DNA of 64,000 bases from Takakia lepidozioides (lineage: Eukaryota; Streptophyta; Takakiopsida; Takakiales; Takakiaceae): assembly GCA_030704615.1 (NCBI GenBank), contig CM060733.1, positions 27,716,001-27,780,000 of the forward strand, given 5' to 3'. The notes under the pieces were generated by a model. It was not told where the DNA came from and searched no databases. It saw nothing but the letters and a program-made list of their open reading frames with translations. The position numbers and the translations under genes are program-made. This document shows positions 34,377 through 45,718 of the stretch, piece after piece. Position 1 is the first letter of the stretch, and each line of letters begins with the position of its first letter.

Positions 34377-34985
34377 GTGGACCAGGAGTGGCAGTGGGAA
34401 GATGAGCAGGAACGAGCTTTTCAAGAGCTCAAGGCGAGGTTGACCTCGGCGCCTATCTTGAGACGACCTATCAGGGGGCGTCCCTTTCAGCTGCATACGG
34501 ATTGGAGCATGCTGGGGCTTGGAGCGGTGCTCACACAGGTGGATGATGAGGGAAGAGAGTTCGTAGTGGCTTACGCTAGCCGCTCGAACAACGCTGCAGA
34601 GGCTAAGTACAGCTCATATGAGGGAGAGTGCTTAGCTGCAGTGTGGGCCGTGGCACACTTCAGGTGCTATCTATACGGCAATCTTTTCACCCTTGTCACG
34701 GATCACCAGCCACTCAAGTGGTTGATGGAGTCAGACAAGCTTACGGGGAAGCTTGCACGGTGGGCACTTATACTCCAGGAGTATGACTTTCAGGTTGTGC
34801 ATCGACCGGGTTTGGTCAATCGGGATGCGGATGGATTGAGTCGCAATCCATGCATGAGCCAGCAGGATGACACTGGAGCTCGGTGGCATGGTGAGACGGA
34901 CGAGGAGAATGGTGCCGGGATGGCACGCATCTGCATTTGTGTATCTTGGCATCGGGAGGTCAGATTGGACCTACAACAAGGATGA
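34377..34985 (+). pseudogene. RNase H domain of the methyltransferase element
   Basis: Shows FQLHTDWSMLGLGAVLTQ (first catalytic Asp), YSSYEGECLAAVWAVAHFR (catalytic Glu), FTLVTDHQPLKWLM (second Asp) and VVHRPGLVNRDADGLSRNP (last Asp). All four carboxylates of the RNase H fold are present, so this domain itself looks intact. Confidence 0.9.
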
Positions 34986-35049
34986 CTGTAGACGGAGTGT
35001 CTGAGGACCCTGAGGCTAGTGATGAGCTAGGTGGTGCCAGAGATATACA

Positions 35050-36250
35050 TGAGGATTCGGCTGTGTTGGACTACCTCCGCACGGGAGACACGGCAGCCAT
35101 TGTGACTGCCAGGGAGAGGGATCGGATCCTGCAACGAGCCAAGAGGTTCAAGTGGGAGGGGATACCCACTTCGAGTGTGGGAGGATGGTCGGGTGAGGAT
35201 TGTGTGCCTCACCCCACACAGCGTGCACGTTAGTGCGGCATGCCCATGAGGAGTTGGGGCATTTTGGAGTGCGACGCACTCACAGTTTACTGCAGGGGCA
35301 GTATTGGTGGCGTGGTATGCATACAGAGGTGCAACAGTTCGTGGCTAGGTGCATGGTGTGTGACAGGGTGCGTGCTTCATTCAACGCCCCTACACCACAG
35401 TTGCATCCTTTACCAATCATGGGATTGGGCTACAGGTGGAGTCTTGACTTCGCAGGACCGTTGCCACTGACTATGCGCCACCACAGATATGTGTTGGTGA
35501 TGGTGGAGCACTTCTCCAAGTGGATTGAGTTGGTTCCATTGCCTGACAAGGCTAGTGAGGGGGCTGCGTATGCATTCTTGGATCGTGTGCTTAGCCGATT
35601 TGGTGCTCCAGCTGAGGTACTCACGGACCAAGGGAGAGAGTTCTTGGGGGAGTTTCAGGCTTTGTGTGATAAAGCCTTGATAGACCACCGCACCACTTCT
35701 CGGGATCATCCTGAGGCCGATGGCTTAGCAGAGAGAGTTGTTCAGACGGTGAAGAGGGGTTTGCGCAAGTATGGCTTGCAGAAGGGACACCTAGGAGATT
35801 GGGATCTTCAGGTTCCTTGGTTAGCCATGGGCTACAGGTTCAGCAAACAAGCATCACTTGCCTCCTTCTCACCATATTTCCTTCTCTTTGGCCGAGAGCC
35901 GGATTTGCCTGCAGCCATTCGTAGGGACACTGCTCAAGTCCTTAACCTTGACGATCCGGACGTGTGGGTACGTGCATGTGATCAGCGTGCAGAGTTGTTC
36001 AAGAAAGTCATGCCCATGGCTTTTGAGAACCTTGCCATTGCACAGCACCGTGATACGTTGAGGTATGCCACTATACGTGGTGGAGGATATCGTCCTGGGG
36101 TTCGGAGGTTTAGCCCTGGTGACTATGTTTATTTGCAGCAGACTGCTCCTACGACTCTGGATGTTACTGCAGGGGCGTGTTATTCTGAGGGTTCGAGAGG
36201 TGTTGCCCTCAGGGGTCCTGATCTTGGAGGGTCGGGATGGCATGACTTGG
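35050..36250 (+). pseudogene. Integrase of the methyltransferase element
   Basis: The zinc finger HEELGHFGVRRTH ... CMVCDR (H-H-C-C) is followed by the catalytic core: SLDFAGPLPL (Asp), VLTDQGREF (Asp) and HPEADGLAERVVQTVKRG (Glu). Then come FLLFGREPDLP and FSPGDYVYLQQ of the C-terminal region. The frame opens at about 35200 and is displaced from the upstream frame (34937-35233), so a shift lies near 35195. Near 36170 the frame shifts again before ILRVREVLPSGVLILEGRDG. There is no chromodomain; a PHD finger takes its place. Confidence 0.9.
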
Positions 36251-36343
36251 AAGGACCATGTGCGTAATTGTGCGCCATGTCACCTTCCCAATGTCGATGG
36301 CAGAGTTGACCCAAACTTGGCAGTGGTACCTGCAGGTTTGAGG

Positions 36344-36486
36344 TGCATGCTCTGTGGGTCTGCCAAAGGGCAGCCACCATGCTGGTGTGTGATCGATGCT
36401 CAAGGGGTTGGCATATGGGATGCTTGACACCACCTCTTGAGAAGGTTCCTGACGGAGATTGGTTGTGTCCCCACTGCTTGGGATAG
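36344..36486 (+). CDS. PHD finger at the integrase C-terminus
   Basis: The sequence gives CMLC (36344-36355), then CDRC (36388-36399), HMGC and, close to the stop, CPHC: the C4HC3 ligand order of a PHD zinc finger, with the typical spacing GWHMGCLTPPLEKVPDGDWL. PHD fingers read histone H3 tails. One base is missing between the first and second Cys pairs (around 36360-36378), so the finger is split over two frames. The protein ends at TAG 36484-36486. Just before it lies NCAPCHLPNVDG. The natural interpretation is a chromatin-reading module analogous to the chromodomain of chromoviruses. Confidence 0.87.
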
Positions 36487-36933
36487 TGGCAGTGGACCAT
36501 GACTGGAGGCAGCTAACAAGACATGGGAGGCCAAGCTCATAGGAGTCAATACATGAGATCCCAAGCTCAAGTTCACAGGTTGCAAGACGGCGACTAACGA
36601 TGGGGCAACTCTTGCACCCGGCCTCTTGATCTATCGAGTTTGAGTGTAGTAGGGATAGTGGTGGAGGACTTAGTGAGGCTATGGTCACTATCACATCTTG
36701 TGGCTACCTGGACTTAGAGGGACCTAAGCACCAGCTAGGGGCGATTGTGTGGACTAGTGACTGCCATAGTGGGCAGCATAGTGGCAGCCTAGTGACTGAC
36801 TAGTTAGCCTAGTGGTTGGACTAGTGGGTGGACTAGTGGTGGACTAGTGGTATACTAGTGTGTGGTGTGCACATGTGTTGTGTGGTTTTGGACAGCGATG
36901 TAGTTGTGTAGCGATATGTATGCGCACGACAGC
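36487..36933 (+). other. 3' untranslated region of the element, with ACTAGTGG-rich repeats
   Basis: From about 36750 the sequence is rich in GACTAGTGG / CCTAGTG motifs at short spacing (36750-36860). It ends in GCGCACGACAGC just before the LTR. The block 36750-36930 recurs after the LTR at 37261-37430. Confidence 0.75.
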
Positions 36934-37259
36934 TGTCAAGTATTTTTACCACTAGTGTGAAACTAGCTAGGAAATAGCTAGCTTTTACATATTGACATTT
37001 GGGATTGGCCCAAGTGTCAATCCAGGGGTCAAGGCAGATTTAGGCCCTGGAGTGGTTATCTTCACGGCAGCGCGGGAGCTCATCTTTCTCGAGTTGAGCC
37101 TCACCGCGCCTAGCTATGGCGCCGTAGTGTGGATTCCCCATGGCGTGGGGTGCACTTGGCTTGACTTGTATTTGAGTGATGAGGTTATATATGCATGAGT
37201 TTATGCTTCAGCTTTGTGAGCTCGCATGAGCTTGTGCTTGTATCCTTCCTTCTTTATCA
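36934..37259 (+). repeat. 3' LTR of the methyltransferase-carrying element
   Basis: Begins TGTCAAGTATTTTTACC and ends TCTTTATCA, nearly identical to 28665-28991. The few small indels suggest a fairly young insertion despite the frameshifts. Confidence 0.9.
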
Positions 37260-37430
37260 TTGTGTTGGACTAGTGACTGCCATAGTGGGCAGCATAGTGG
37301 CAGCTAGTGACTGACTAGTTAGCCTAGTGGTTGGACTAGTGGTGGACTAGTGGTATATAGTGTGGTGTGCACATGTGTTGTGTGGTTTTGGACAGCGATG
37401 TAGTTGTGTAGCGATATGTATGCGCACGAA
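37260..37430 (+). repeat. Second copy of the element's 3' untranslated region
   Basis: Nearly the same as 36750-36930, including GGACAGCGATGTAGTTGTG and TATGTATGCGCACGA, but located beyond the LTR and running into the gap. It indicates either a tandem second element or an assembly overlap. Confidence 0.85.
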
Positions 37431-37930
37431 NNNNNNNNNNNNNNNNNNNNNNNNNNNNNNNNNNNNNNNNNNNNNNNNNNNNNNNNNNNNNNNNNNNNNN
37501 NNNNNNNNNNNNNNNNNNNNNNNNNNNNNNNNNNNNNNNNNNNNNNNNNNNNNNNNNNNNNNNNNNNNNNNNNNNNNNNNNNNNNNNNNNNNNNNNNNNN
37601 NNNNNNNNNNNNNNNNNNNNNNNNNNNNNNNNNNNNNNNNNNNNNNNNNNNNNNNNNNNNNNNNNNNNNNNNNNNNNNNNNNNNNNNNNNNNNNNNNNNN
37701 NNNNNNNNNNNNNNNNNNNNNNNNNNNNNNNNNNNNNNNNNNNNNNNNNNNNNNNNNNNNNNNNNNNNNNNNNNNNNNNNNNNNNNNNNNNNNNNNNNNN
37801 NNNNNNNNNNNNNNNNNNNNNNNNNNNNNNNNNNNNNNNNNNNNNNNNNNNNNNNNNNNNNNNNNNNNNNNNNNNNNNNNNNNNNNNNNNNNNNNNNNNN
37901 NNNNNNNNNNNNNNNNNNNNNNNNNNNNNN
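37431..37930. other. Assembly gap, 500 N
   Basis: Exactly 500 unknown bases, the usual size for a gap of unestimated length. Frames crossing it are meaningless. Confidence 0.99.
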
Positions 37931-39717
37931 TCAGCGCCCTTTTCTCAAGTCTATCATGGAAAGGGCCTACTATCGGGTGAGCATAGCATGAGGAAATCCC
38001 ATGCCTATAGGGTAACATGTTTATCATGTATAGGGGTTACTTGTTTCTTAAGTGTTGTTGTGAAGGCCTATGTGAGCAGTCAAAAATAGTTTCTCAATTT
38101 TCGTTTCGTTGAAGAATATTTAAAAGGCATCTTAGGAATATACGGTATATTTGCTTGTGCTCACGTGAGTACGCTCAGTCGCTACCCAACCTCCTTTTTT
38201 TTTTAAATAAAAATAAATGGGACGGAGGCCTTGTAGATCATATTAAAGAAGCATGAAAAAATAACCATGCTGGGAGGCAATGAAGTCGATACATCATAAA
38301 GGGTTACACCCAGACCAGAACCCCCTCTGACCGTGGTTTGGAAAAATAAAGAACTTCGAGGTTAATCTCTTTGTCTTATAGGATGTGTTAGATAGCGCAA
38401 TCGCAACCCCCCCAGGTTATTCGGTATGACCTGCCCAAAGGGAATCCATCAACCGTAGATCTAATTGATATGTTCTTTAGGCAGGGGGAGGCTCTAATTA
38501 CTTGAGCCACATTTCATCCTCGGCCTCCGTCATGCCCAATATTTGCTACTATTTTCCCCTCTCCGGGGAACCTCTTTCCTCTGCCTCATGGCTTTCTTTT
38601 AAGCTTATTTTTTCCTTACTCTTAAATAAAATTTCCAGGGCTACAATCCCCCTGTTTTCTTAAAATAAAAAATGCACTAACTTACTCTAAGTTATCCCAC
38701 AAAAAGTCCCTCAAGAAAAAGCCTTCCCCTCACATATAAAACCCCCCTATGAGCGTGGTTTGAAAACATAAAAGCCCTATGAGCGTGGTTGGAAACACAA
38801 AATCCCATGACCGAGGTTCGTGTTCACGCCGTTGGCCTCACGCTAGGCTCACACGATAAAAGTATCAAGGGGTCGCTCAAGGCCGTCTTCCGTTAAACCA
38901 AGCCCGCGCACGATCTCTCGCTCATCTCGGTGTCTGCGGCAGAGATCGCGTCCCAAGTTGCGAATCTGAGGTGCTGCACATCTCTGGATTCGAAGGGAAC
39001 TGGGTTCTTGCTGCGTTGTTGGGACGGGGTGTGCGTGCGTGTGTGTGCGGGAGGGTTGTTGATCTCTTGTGCTTCTCGCTCTCTCTCTCTCTCTCTCTCT
39101 CGTCGGTTTGTCTCTCTTCCATTGACTGTTTTCCCCCGCTTTTGGTGGATATTCTTCCCGCCTTTTTTCTTGGGGAGTATCATTCTGCCGTGGCTTGGTC
39201 TCTTAAGGTTTCCCTGTTTGTCGCTCACTTGTCTGGTGTCTCTACATATCTTGTGCTTCGTCCCGACTATATCTCGTTTTCATATTTTGTCGCTCTCTTG
39301 GGTTCTCTCCTAGAGCCCTATCTTGCCGTTGCTGGTGCACCCATCCTTCTCTGTTTGTCTCGGGTGTGTAACTTGTCTGTGCGGGGCCTCCCTGAATGCA
39401 TTTTCGCCTCCTTTCTGGGCGCCCTTGTTGATGTCCTGGAAATTGGCGGTGTCTCTCCTCTCCCCTCTTTCCCCAGCGGTGACTATTGTAAAGTAAGTGA
39501 ACGTACTCCTGTTAACCCACATTCTTGTCCTGTTTGCGGTTTGCCTTCTGCCTCCTTCGGTGCTTTCTTCTCGGACTTTGCTCCAAAACATCTTCCTTTC
39601 TCTGCTCTGGACTAGTATTTTCTCACTACAGCCATTCCCGTGTCTCAGGGGTCCTGTTTCTCGGCGCATTCATCCCCTCAGCATTACGAGTGTGCTTAGA
39701 ATTGCAAGGTAGGAAAA
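37931..39717. other. Upstream flank of H2A.Z; short tandem repeat, no other gene
   Basis: A CCCTATGAGCGTGGTT(T)GAAA unit is repeated about three times with variation at 38745-38830. A CT-microsatellite (CTCTCTCTCTCTCTCT) lies at about 39082-39100, a common feature of plant leaders. Frames up to 214 codons (38971-39615) are low-complexity Leu/Ser-rich translations of pyrimidine-rich sequence and are not considered genes. Confidence 0.5.
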
Positions 39718-42016
39718 ATGGTGGTGGGAGGTAACCAGTCGGGCAAAGGCGCTAAGGGACTGCTTCTAGGGAAGTCCACGGATAGCAACGACAAGAAGGA
39801 CAAGAAGAAACCCATATCAAGGTCCTCTCGTGCTGGTCTGCAGGTATTTTTCCCCCCTCCCCTCCCCTCCCCTCCCCTGCTCTCCTCTCCTCTACTCTCC
39901 CTCTCTCTGCTTGTCATGACCTCATTTTCGTTCATCGCACTGGGCGTTAGGCAGTGAATGCCGGTACTCCGTAGAGTGCCCGTGGATTGTCCTCCTGCAA
40001 CAGCAGGTGCGGCTTCCAGGAGGAATGCAACGCGCTGGTTGTTGCGTGGGCGGGCCCGGGTCTCAAACCGCCCGTCCCATGTGTTCCCTCTGGACGTCCA
40101 TGATGGGTGGCGGGAACCGAGCTCTAGGAGAGAGATAGAGAGAGGTCTGCACAATTGGTGTGAACATTAGCGACTTCAATCAACATGGGTTCTAGAGATA
40201 GAGAAAAGGAAAGAAAGAAAGAAAGAAAGAAAGAAAGGAAGAAATCTGATAACATCCACAGAAGAGAGGAGGGTTGTGTCTAAGGACATTTAGGACATGG
40301 AACTATTGCAAGCAGCAATAGGGGATATAGAGAACTTTACCAAAGAAAGTACTCATTAGACGTTGTTTGCTGTAGCCATGTGGCCATATACCCGGCGCCC
40401 AGTTTGGGCGGAACAAAAGCAGAAACTACGTTGGTGAGGGGCTCACTCCGGCAGTGTGACTTACCTTGATAGAGACAATTAGTTCAGGTTTTCCAGATAT
40501 CATCTAGAAAGCCCTCCACAAAGTATCAACTTGCTGTGTGTGAGCTGCCCAGCAATTAGACCCCAAGAGGACCAGGACTTTAGGCTCTGCCTCATGATTT
40601 TGAAATTTGGTGAACAGAGGTGCAGGGACAATGTTCTTGGTCCTCCTGAGGAGGGTCACTAACTGAATATCCCGGAAAATGTACCAAAGAGAGAGATAGT
40701 GGATATGGAGGAACATGAATTTAGATTTGAGAGGCTGAAAGTTTGGAGGGGAAGAGTGCCATGGAAAAGTGACTAAGAGCTTTATAGAGGACAGAAACAT
40801 TTAAAGGAAAATCATGTACTAGTTAGGGGGTTACGAAGAGTGGAGTCGATTTATTTGTACTGACGGATGAGTAAGGCATCTGCACTCAGTAATTGGATAG
40901 TGATCCAAGAATGATCGGTGTGGTTTAGACTGGAGTCTCAACATTCTTGGGTCCTGCTAATTTGTGGACCTACTCACAGAGCTGATTTTACACCAATGAA
41001 CCCTAGTTGTACCTTGCTGTGTTTCTTCAATTCTTTATCTGGTGGAACTATTTTTCTGCCACCTTTCCTGTGGTGTGAACGGATTGGAATGTTAGAGAGA
41101 GAGAGAGAGCAGCAACAGTGAAGGAATTAGAGCAGCAGGGGTGCCAAACAGAGGTGGAAAGTTCACTCTAATAGTGGGACTTACCTTAAAAGTTAAAGTT
41201 GGTTCTGGTCTTGCCGATGTAAAAAAGAGAACTCCTTACATGAGCACCAATCTGATGTAAGGATTTTCAGACTCAAGAAGCCAAAACCTTCTGGGGTTTG
41301 GACATGGGGCTTTTAAGGATTGAACATGGGGGAAGAAAGGGAGAATGGAGGCAAGGATTCTCTCTGGAGTTAATATATCTCCTCCCCAACTCAATCGAGA
41401 CTGTCTTCCAAATACTTGGGGCAAGCAACAGGGTGAGATTCAGATTTTATTACAAGCAAGATTTTTCTGCGGGGTGACAGGAAAACTATTCCATAAGAAC
41501 TCTGAAATCATCCACAGCTGTGCTGGAAGCTTGTTTCTGGGGACTCAAGTACCTGATAGCTAGATACGAAGACTTGAGGTGACGTCATGGTGTGTCACAT
41601 TGGATCAATAATGCCAACAGTCAACAAGCCCGTTTCATGGGGTGCAACCTGGCATGCCTGATTGACAGGTGCAATCTCCTGTTTAATGCTTGTCTGATTT
41701 GTTATGAGCTGTGCAGTTTCCAGTGGGGCGTATCCACCGGCTACTGAAGTCACGGGTGGCAGCCAATGGGAGAGTGGGAGCAACTGCTGCCGTCTATTCA
41801 GCAGCCATCCTGGAATACCTCACTGCTGAGGTGTTGGAGCTTGCTGGCAATGCTAGCAAAGATCTCAAAGTGAAGCGCATCACACCACGACATCTTCAGC
41901 TGGCAATTCGCGGAGACGAAGAGCTTGACACTTTGATAAAGGGTACCATTGCTGGAGGGGGTGTTATTCCGCACATCCACAAGTCCCTCATTAATAAGTC
42001 ATCAAAGAAGGACTAA
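39718..42016 (+). CDS. H2A.Z: Histone variant H2A.Z, two coding exons
   Basis: H2A.Z replaces H2A in nucleosomes at transcription start sites and responsive genes; it is deposited by SWR1. Coding exons are 39718-39843 (42 codons, ending AGLQ|GTATTT) and 41717-42016 (after GTGCAG), 141 residues in all. The first exon gives [12 protein letters not shown] and [14 protein letters not shown]. The second gives [53 protein letters not shown], the variant-specific [20 protein letters not shown], and ends [12 protein letters not shown] with no SQ(E/D) motif. The N-terminus has a few extra residues (MVVGGNQ) before the usual SGKGAKG; the ATG at 39718 is the only nearby start. The 1.87 kb intron contains repeat copies at 40335-40640 and 41150-41230. 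No indels. Confidence 0.93.
40335..40640 (+). repeat. Interspersed repeat family, copy B (in the H2A.Z intron)
   Basis: Contains GTACTCATTAGACGTTGTTTG, GTGGCCAT, GGTGAGGGGCTCAC, GTGTGACTTACCTTGATA, CCAGATATCATCTAGA, TATCAACTTGCTGTGTG and GACCCCAAGAGG in the same order as copy A. It is one of the two most complete copies. A partial further copy, with GTTCACTCTAATAGTGGGAC and TTACCTT, lies at 41150-41230. Confidence 0.75.
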
Positions 42017-43856
42017 GCAGTGCTAGGTGGCTACCAAGGGAGACTACAGTTTGCAAGAGCATTCACTGCATGTGGTGATGATACATATGGGAAGGTGCAG
42101 AAGTTCTACAGTTCCCCTCGTTACAAATTCTTGATGATTAGTGGCAAGTAGGGTGTCAGTCCAGACAGGGCGAGGTAGTGACTACAGGGTTAACAGAGGT
42201 GGTCATGTATAGAGAAAAGCCGGGCAGAAACAGAGTGAAGCTCAACATGCAAGAGCTTTAAAGGCCACCTGAGATTCTCAGTCTGCTTGTTTACTCCAGT
42301 GGTTTGGATGCTGTGTCGTGTGTCAGATTTGTAAGTTTACTAGATGCAGTTGCTAGTGTGTACTTCATGTTTCATCCCATTTGTCAGATACTGTCCTTTT
42401 TCACATCTCCTGTCTCAAATCATCCTACTTTTTGTCAGGTTCGAATTCTTTTGTGTCATTTCCAGCAGTGCTAGAGATTGGTAGTAACCACAACGAGCCA
42501 TGGAATCACCTTCTCTTCTGCCTTGGATGGTTCCAAGGTTGATTGCTGTGACTGTCAGCAGATTTTACTGGAATACATGAGATTGATGTGAAACATGTCG
42601 GTTCAGTGACAGTGTCCTTGACTGTATCTCTTCTTTGCGGGCCTAACAAGCTGCTCAGATCACTCTATATTGTGTAGATTGCATTAGTAAGGAGCACAGG
42701 ACATTCCACTGGATAGGTCAGAAACTTGGTAGCCATGCAGCCTTTGTAACAGGGTTGCCAGGGAAAATGTGGGCCTGAGCAGATGGCGCTTCTTTGAATA
42801 GAAACTGTGCACCACTAAATTGGGCGTACATTGGTGGGTGGGTATATTTGGAAACCAGACGAGACTCAGATCATGGTAGTGCTGATAAACCAGCAGACTT
42901 CTCATAAAGATGTAGCCATGTGCTGATGACCTAAATGACTGCATCAAGTCATACTACAACTCCCACTAAGGGGGCTGAAGTTCTCAGAGTGCTGTGTCAG
43001 AGGCAGCTTCTTCCAGTGGTCTAATACACCAGTAAGTCATTCTGCAGAGTGACTGTTTTCATAGTGTGTAACGGAGAGAGACCAAGAGAGGACAAGTTGA
43101 TCAAGGATGCCGCAATCTGGGCAACAACTTGCACTGTGCATGCAGAAGCACATCCATGGAACCAGGGACTTTGTTGTTCACTCGCCACCTCATTCACTGG
43201 CTTCGTCTTCATTGATGGAGATCCATCCAGACAATACTTTGTCACCTAGATATGACAAACCAACCATTCTATATAAGTTCATCTCCTTCATCTTGGTACA
43301 AAGATGGGGATTCTCGGTACAGAAAGTTGCAGTTCTGATCACAAATCTCAAAGTTCTACTGGAGTAAGAATACCTTTTCAGCAGTACACAAAATGTGAGC
43401 TCTACATGGGTGTGAGTGAGACAGCTACTTAATTACCTGGCAATTGCATGCTTCTGCCTGATTACCCTTCATCTAAACCCTGGCACAGAAGGACACCCAA
43501 ACAGCTGTATCCAGGAGGTCAAATGAGGACCTCTGGAGTCATAAAAAGATGCATTGCTTTGTTCACTTGTAGAATATATTCCAGATTTATCAGACTCTCT
43601 CTCAACAGAGGAGTCGCTTGCCCAAGTGTATACAAAAGATGAGAGTAAATACACAAAGTCAAGCCCAAATTGGTAGAGCTGTTGTGAGAGGTATAAGTGT
43701 GTGAAAGTCTTTCTAGTGCTCCACAAAACATATACTAGATAAGACATGCGGCGTGTTTTGTATTACAGGACTGCTCAGCACTTTGTCCTTCTTCCTCACC
43801 ACTCTGAAGGGAATACATTCGATCCAAAAAGTGTGATGACTTCAGCATTAAGACAA
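42017..43856. other. 3' flank of H2A.Z and of NMD3; no further gene recognised
   Basis: Frames are short (at most 92 codons) and without resemblance. The H2A.Z 3' untranslated region must start here; the NMD3 3' end also faces this stretch, so the two genes are convergent. Confidence 0.5.
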
Positions 43857-45419
43857 TCACAATGCGTCCATATAGTCATCCCCCCCAAACTCAGATCCAG
43901 CCCTACTATCCTCTTCTATTCTAAGGTCTGCCAGAAGCTCCTCCAAGGGCACTGATGGTGGCTCTTCTCCATCGGTCATAGATCCAGTCTCAGATTGCTC
44001 CCCGTAAGCAGGATCCCTGTAGAGAGCAATCTTTGAGCGCATCTCTGGATCCTCCTCCAGCTCCTCCAAAAACTTCTCATACTCTCCCATCCTCTTCTGT
44101 TCGTCCTGTCTGCCTCCGGCACTAGGATCAATATCCATAGCCAAAGCCTTGAGTTTCCAAGGCCTGGGTTTGCCCCGTTTCTTCAGCCGCCTCTCCTCAT
44201 AGCTTTTCTTCACCAGAACTGCATCTGGAAGTACCAATCCCTTGTACTTATTCAGTTCTAAATCGTTCGTGTTCGCCCCATGAAGATCATAACCCAAAGC
44301 ATAGTCCCCTACATGAAGAAGATGACCAAGATGTGTTCTCACAGTGAAGGTTGTGTCATTCTTGCCAAAATCTGAGGTGCGAGCAATCTGAACATCGACT
44401 AAAGAGTGCTTTCCACTGCTTCTGGCCATGCCTACGTCGCTTTCAATGTCTAAGACCACATACTCCACAAGTTGTTTGCTTGACAGAAGAGGCCTGTACG
44501 GTAGTCGCCAGTACTGGGATGCATCCACGTAAACGCTTCTCAAGGTTTGAGGATCAAGCAACAACAAGCTATTGGAAACCCGAGTGCAGAGTACCAAAGG
44601 CCCTATGTTGCCCAGCCCTGCTGCCACTTTCTGTGGCAGGCAGAGAAGGTCCTCTCTGCACACGGGACAAATCTCCACGGACATAGTGAACCGATAGTTG
44701 TATGTGTTGGATTTGGTGTCGTGGGACACCAGTTGCTTATCATGCCTGCTCTTGGTCGGAACCACATTCGACAAGAAGTCCAGAAATTTCAGGCCATGGC
44801 TTCTGTTTGCGAAATAAAAGTCAACACCATCATGCATCTGCTTGATGTTGACGGCTGAAACTGCTGCACCATGCTTGATAATAAGCTGTTCAAGAAAGAA
44901 AAAGGTCCTCTTATGATCCACTTTCTGTCGCACTTGGACACAAGCAATCCACTGATCAGGGTTTGCAGCCACCCTAGCGCACTTCTCACACATGTGGTCG
45001 TCCACCACATACTCTATCACATATGCCTGCTCGAGGATTGCCCCATTCACTACCTCCTTCTGAATTTTCAGCTTCACCTTCAGCCGCTTGGAATGCGGCT
45101 CCGTCCAAATGAACCCCGCATCTACCAGCCTCACTTTGTTGATGTTCTTCAACCTCTTGATACAGAAAGTCAGAAGCTCTTTAGACTCCAATTCTGCCTT
45201 CATCCAGGTGCGCGGCGGCTGGAGATAACGCTGGCACTCGGGGCAATACAGCACCGTCACAAACTTCTGAAGCCCTTCGGTGATGTCCACCTGCGATCTC
45301 AAGCAGGCAACGCACATGTTGGCGGCGTTGGGTGCCATGGAAACTCCACACATACAACACAACACCCGCCCCACTGTGTGCGGAACTGTGAACATGTCTG
45401 CCACCGGACCTTGCGCCAT
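43857..45419 (-). CDS. NMD3: NMD3, 60S ribosomal subunit nuclear export adaptor, 520 aa
   Basis: NMD3 binds the pre-60S subunit in the nucleus and recruits the CRM1/XPO1 exportin. The single uninterrupted frame shows the N-terminal Cys-X2-Cys zinc motifs (CCMC and CVAC about residues 21-39, CPEC about 59, CEKC about 145, CPVC about 254). Then comes the conserved middle with KLKIQKEVVNGAILEQAYVI and KRTFFFLEQLI. After residue 390 there is a basic stretch, ERRLKKRGKPRPWKLKAL (nuclear import), and at the C-terminus a leucine-rich export-type signal, PLEELLADLRIEED, in an acidic tail. Length matches the plant family (about 510-520 aa). The ATG at 45419 precedes the first zinc motif. No indels. 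A 28-base C run lies about 300 bp upstream. Confidence 0.95.
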   Translation of the reverse strand: MAQGPVADMFTVPHTVGRVLCCMCGVSMAPNAANMCVACLRSQVDITEGLQKFVTVLYCPECQRYLQPPRTWMKAELESKELLTFCIKRLKNINKVRLVDAGFIWTEPHSKRLKVKLKIQKEVVNGAILEQAYVIEYVVDDHMCEKCARVAANPDQWIACVQVRQKVDHKRTFFFLEQLIIKHGAAVSAVNIKQMHDGVDFYFANRSHGLKFLDFLSNVVPTKSRHDKQLVSHDTKSNTYNYRFTMSVEICPVCREDLLCLPQKVAAGLGNIGPLVLCTRVSNSLLLLDPQTLRSVYVDASQYWRLPYRPLLSSKQLVEYVVLDIESDVGMARSSGKHSLVDVQIARTSDFGKNDTTFTVRTHLGHLLHVGDYALGYDLHGANTNDLELNKYKGLVLPDAVLVKKSYEERRLKKRGKPRPWKLKALAMDIDPSAGGRQDEQKRMGEYEKFLEELEEDPEMRSKIALYRDPAYGEQSETGSMTDGEEPPSVPLEELLADLRIEEDSRAGSEFGGDDYMDAL

Positions 45420-45718
45420 GACTCCTTACTCTCTTCTCTTCTTCCTATCTCCGAGTTATGCCCAGCTCCGATCCAAGTCGAACGATGCCCAGCCAAGAAT
45501 CAACAGGGAACCAAAATCAACAGCCGACCTTGGCAATTCTCAAACCCCCTCTCCACCCAAATCCTCAAACCCAATAACCTACTTCTCTTTGCAGTCCTGC
45601 TTCTCCCCTGCAATTTTTATAAAGGTCTGTTTAATCTTTCCTGATGATCTTGGGAAGAGGTTGAGGTTGGAGTCCATAGCCATCATCCCGTCATCCCGAC
45701 ACCCCCCGCCCCTTTCCT

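Larger units (their letters stand above)
28665..37259 (+). mobile_element. Ty3/gypsy element carrying a DNA methyltransferase and a PHD finger
   Basis: Two near-identical LTRs of about 326 bp (28665-28991, 36934-37259; TGTCAAG...TTTATCA) frame an internal region in the order gag, protease, cytosine-C5 methyltransferase, RT, RNase H, integrase, PHD finger. RT before integrase places it in Ty3/gypsy. GC content is visibly higher than in the chromodomain family next door and the two share no sequence. Several frameshifts interrupt the coding region, and about 1 kb of gag is inverted. No target-site duplication is seen (AGTAA before, TTGTG after), and the right flank repeats the element's own 3' untranslated region. 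Confidence 0.88.

Noticed and set aside
36750-36930. CRISPR-like array suspected from recurring ACTAGTGG motifs
   Set aside because: Units are short, uneven and without spacers; the organism is a plant and the block is a retroelement 3' region.
37347-38027. Frames running through the unknown bases
   Set aside because: Produced only by the 500 N gap.
38971-39615. 214-codon frame upstream of H2A.Z
   Set aside because: Translation is Leu/Ser-rich from pyrimidine-rich leader-like sequence with a CT microsatellite; no family resemblance.
44871-45644. 257-codon plus-strand frame opposite NMD3
   Set aside because: Antisense shadow of the conserved NMD3 coding sequence; no resemblance of its own.
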